This document shows, piece by piece, positions 6,301 to 6,336 of a stretch of 6,336 nt of DNA (position 1 is the stretch's first letter; each line of letters opens with the position of its first letter). Where the stretch lies: positions 1,096-7,431 of the forward strand of contig NVVG01000217.1 of assembly GCA_002402125.1 (NCBI GenBank), read 5' to 3'. The translations under genes were made by a program, and so were the position numbers. Source of the stretch: Moraxellaceae bacterium (GTDB taxonomy: Bacteria > Pseudomonadota > Gammaproteobacteria > Pseudomonadales > Ketobacteraceae). A model generated the notes under the pieces. It was not told where the DNA came from, made no database searches, and worked only from the letters and a program-made list of their open reading frames with translations.

Positions 6301-6336
6301 TTGCACATCGGATAAATCTGGAATTGCGTCGAGCGG
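3304..6336 (-). CDS. cusA: CusA-type Cu(I)/Ag(I) efflux RND transporter, lacking the N-terminal start
   Basis: The frame is open through the right edge, giving 1010 residues; about 34 N-terminal residues (the first membrane helix) lie outside. It begins PLDAIPDLSD, matching about residue 35 of E. coli CusA, and similarity runs to the end. This inner-membrane pump uses proton flow to export Cu(I)/Ag(I) from periplasm and cytoplasm through a CusCBA complex. In E. coli numbering, the substrate triad Met573, Met623 and Met672 is present (fragment residues 532, 582, 631), in LMYMPITYPG, APLSMIET and RIDMLATG. The methionine relay pairs 410/501, 403/486 and 391/1009 are also kept, so this is the monovalent-metal class, not CzcA. 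Asp405 and Glu939 of the proton relay are kept, but Lys984 is Val (RVRPVMMT). A cytoplasmic-side loop is 7 residues shorter than in E. coli. Partner genes cusB and cusC are expected upstream, outside the window. Confidence 0.97.
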   Translation of the reverse strand, partial: PLDAIPDLSDVQVIIKTTYPGQAPQVVEDQVTYPLTTAMLSVPGAVTVRGYSFFGDSYVYVIFDEDTDLYWARSRVLEYLSQVASSLPDNAKSQLGPDATGVGWIYLYALIDKTGKHDISQLRSIQDWFLKFELQTVAGVSEVAALGGMVKQYQVKVNPDRLRAFGIPLSHIQMAINRGNQEIGASVVEMSEAEYMVRATGYIKNETDLGNIPLGVNSNGTPLLLKDVAEIGIGPQMRRGIAELNGEGEVVGGIVVMRFGENAQKTIEGVKAKLEQLKKGLPEGVEVIPVYDRSALIERAVSNLAIKLLEEFGVVALVCMVFLFHVRSSLVAIISLSVGILAAFIIMYVQGLNANIMSLGGIAIAIGAMIDGAIVMIENMHKHMEKTPITQENRWKIVAESASEVGPALFFSLLIITVSFVPVFTLEAQEGRMFSPLAFTKTYAMGAAAILAITLVPVLMGYFIRGRVLAEHKNPVNRILTAIYMPTLEKVLTFPKITLLAAVVVLAVGLWPLDKIGSEFIPPLDEGDLMYMPITYPGISIGKARELLQQTDKLIATVPEVLTVFGKVGRAETATDPAPLSMIETFIQLKPKSEWREGLTTKGLIKELDALVKLPGVTNSWVMPIKTRIDMLATGIKTPVGIKIAGPKLSVIQDIGQQLEVILQDVSGTASVYSERVAGGRYIKVDIQREKAARYGLNIADVQQVVATAIGGMNVARTVEGLERYPINIRYPQDYRNSPEQLSLLPVVTPSGQRIALGDVANIFIEDGPPGIKSENARLNGWSFIDIEGVDVGTYVENAQIVVADQLDLPAGYSITWSGQYEYMQRAKEKLTYVVPLTLAIILILLFMNFGNIVEVAIIMGTLPLAMVGSIWLMYWQGFNFSVAVGVGFIALAGVAVEIGVIMLVYLNQAYEQMLGEHKRQGQSATVEHLRQAVLQGAGMRVRPVMMTAAAIIAGLLPILFGTGTGSEVMSRIAAPMVGGMLSAVVLTLLVVPAVYYLWRKQGLKAEQDL

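Noticed and set aside
3304..6336. CzcA-type divalent cation pump
   Set aside because: The methionine triad and the paired methionines of the Cu(I)/Ag(I) class are all present, and overall similarity is to CusA.

Overview
The window looks like chromosomal DNA from a marine or environmental gammaproteobacterium. The reasons are moderate GC content by eye, Shine-Dalgarno-led genes, and a CusA-type copper/silver pump closely resembling the Enterobacteria/Pseudomonas form. The lineage is an inference from protein style, not from a marker gene.

Layout, left to right. (1) Bases 1-444, minus strand: the N-terminal 148 residues of a KstD-like FAD-binding dehydrogenase, running off the left edge. (2) Bases 445-652: divergent intergenic region. 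(3) Bases 653-1177, plus: small two-helix membrane protein of the DUF1269 type. (4) Bases 1178-1469: non-coding, with a 10-bp hairpin. (5) Bases 1470-2180, plus: stand-alone class I glutamine amidotransferase with an intact Cys-His-Glu triad. (6) Bases 2181-6336, minus: a copper/silver-efflux cluster read right to left. It contains cusA (N-terminus beyond the right edge), a periplasmic cupredoxin resembling CopI, and a small HMA-like ferredoxin-fold protein without the usual CxxC motif.

The metal cluster is the coherent functional unit. CusA is the proton-driven RND pump of a tripartite Cu(I)/Ag(I) export complex; its membrane-fusion and outer-membrane partners are expected upstream, beyond base 6336. 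The cupredoxin is exported to the periplasm and carries a His-Cys-His-Met type 1 copper site, so it could bind or oxidise copper there. The HMA-like protein is probably an accessory factor of unknown role.

The less ordinary signals lie between the cluster genes. Four imperfect 13-bp tandem repeats sit between cusA and the cupredoxin gene. A very strong 40-nt dyad sits between the cupredoxin and HMA-like genes; its minus-strand loop holds a near-perfect Shine-Dalgarno sequence followed by a five-codon open frame. No mobile element, CRISPR array, tRNA or rRNA was seen. I do not see a convincing wholly new system; the best leads are these two intergenic structures and sequence changes in CusA and the HMA-like protein.
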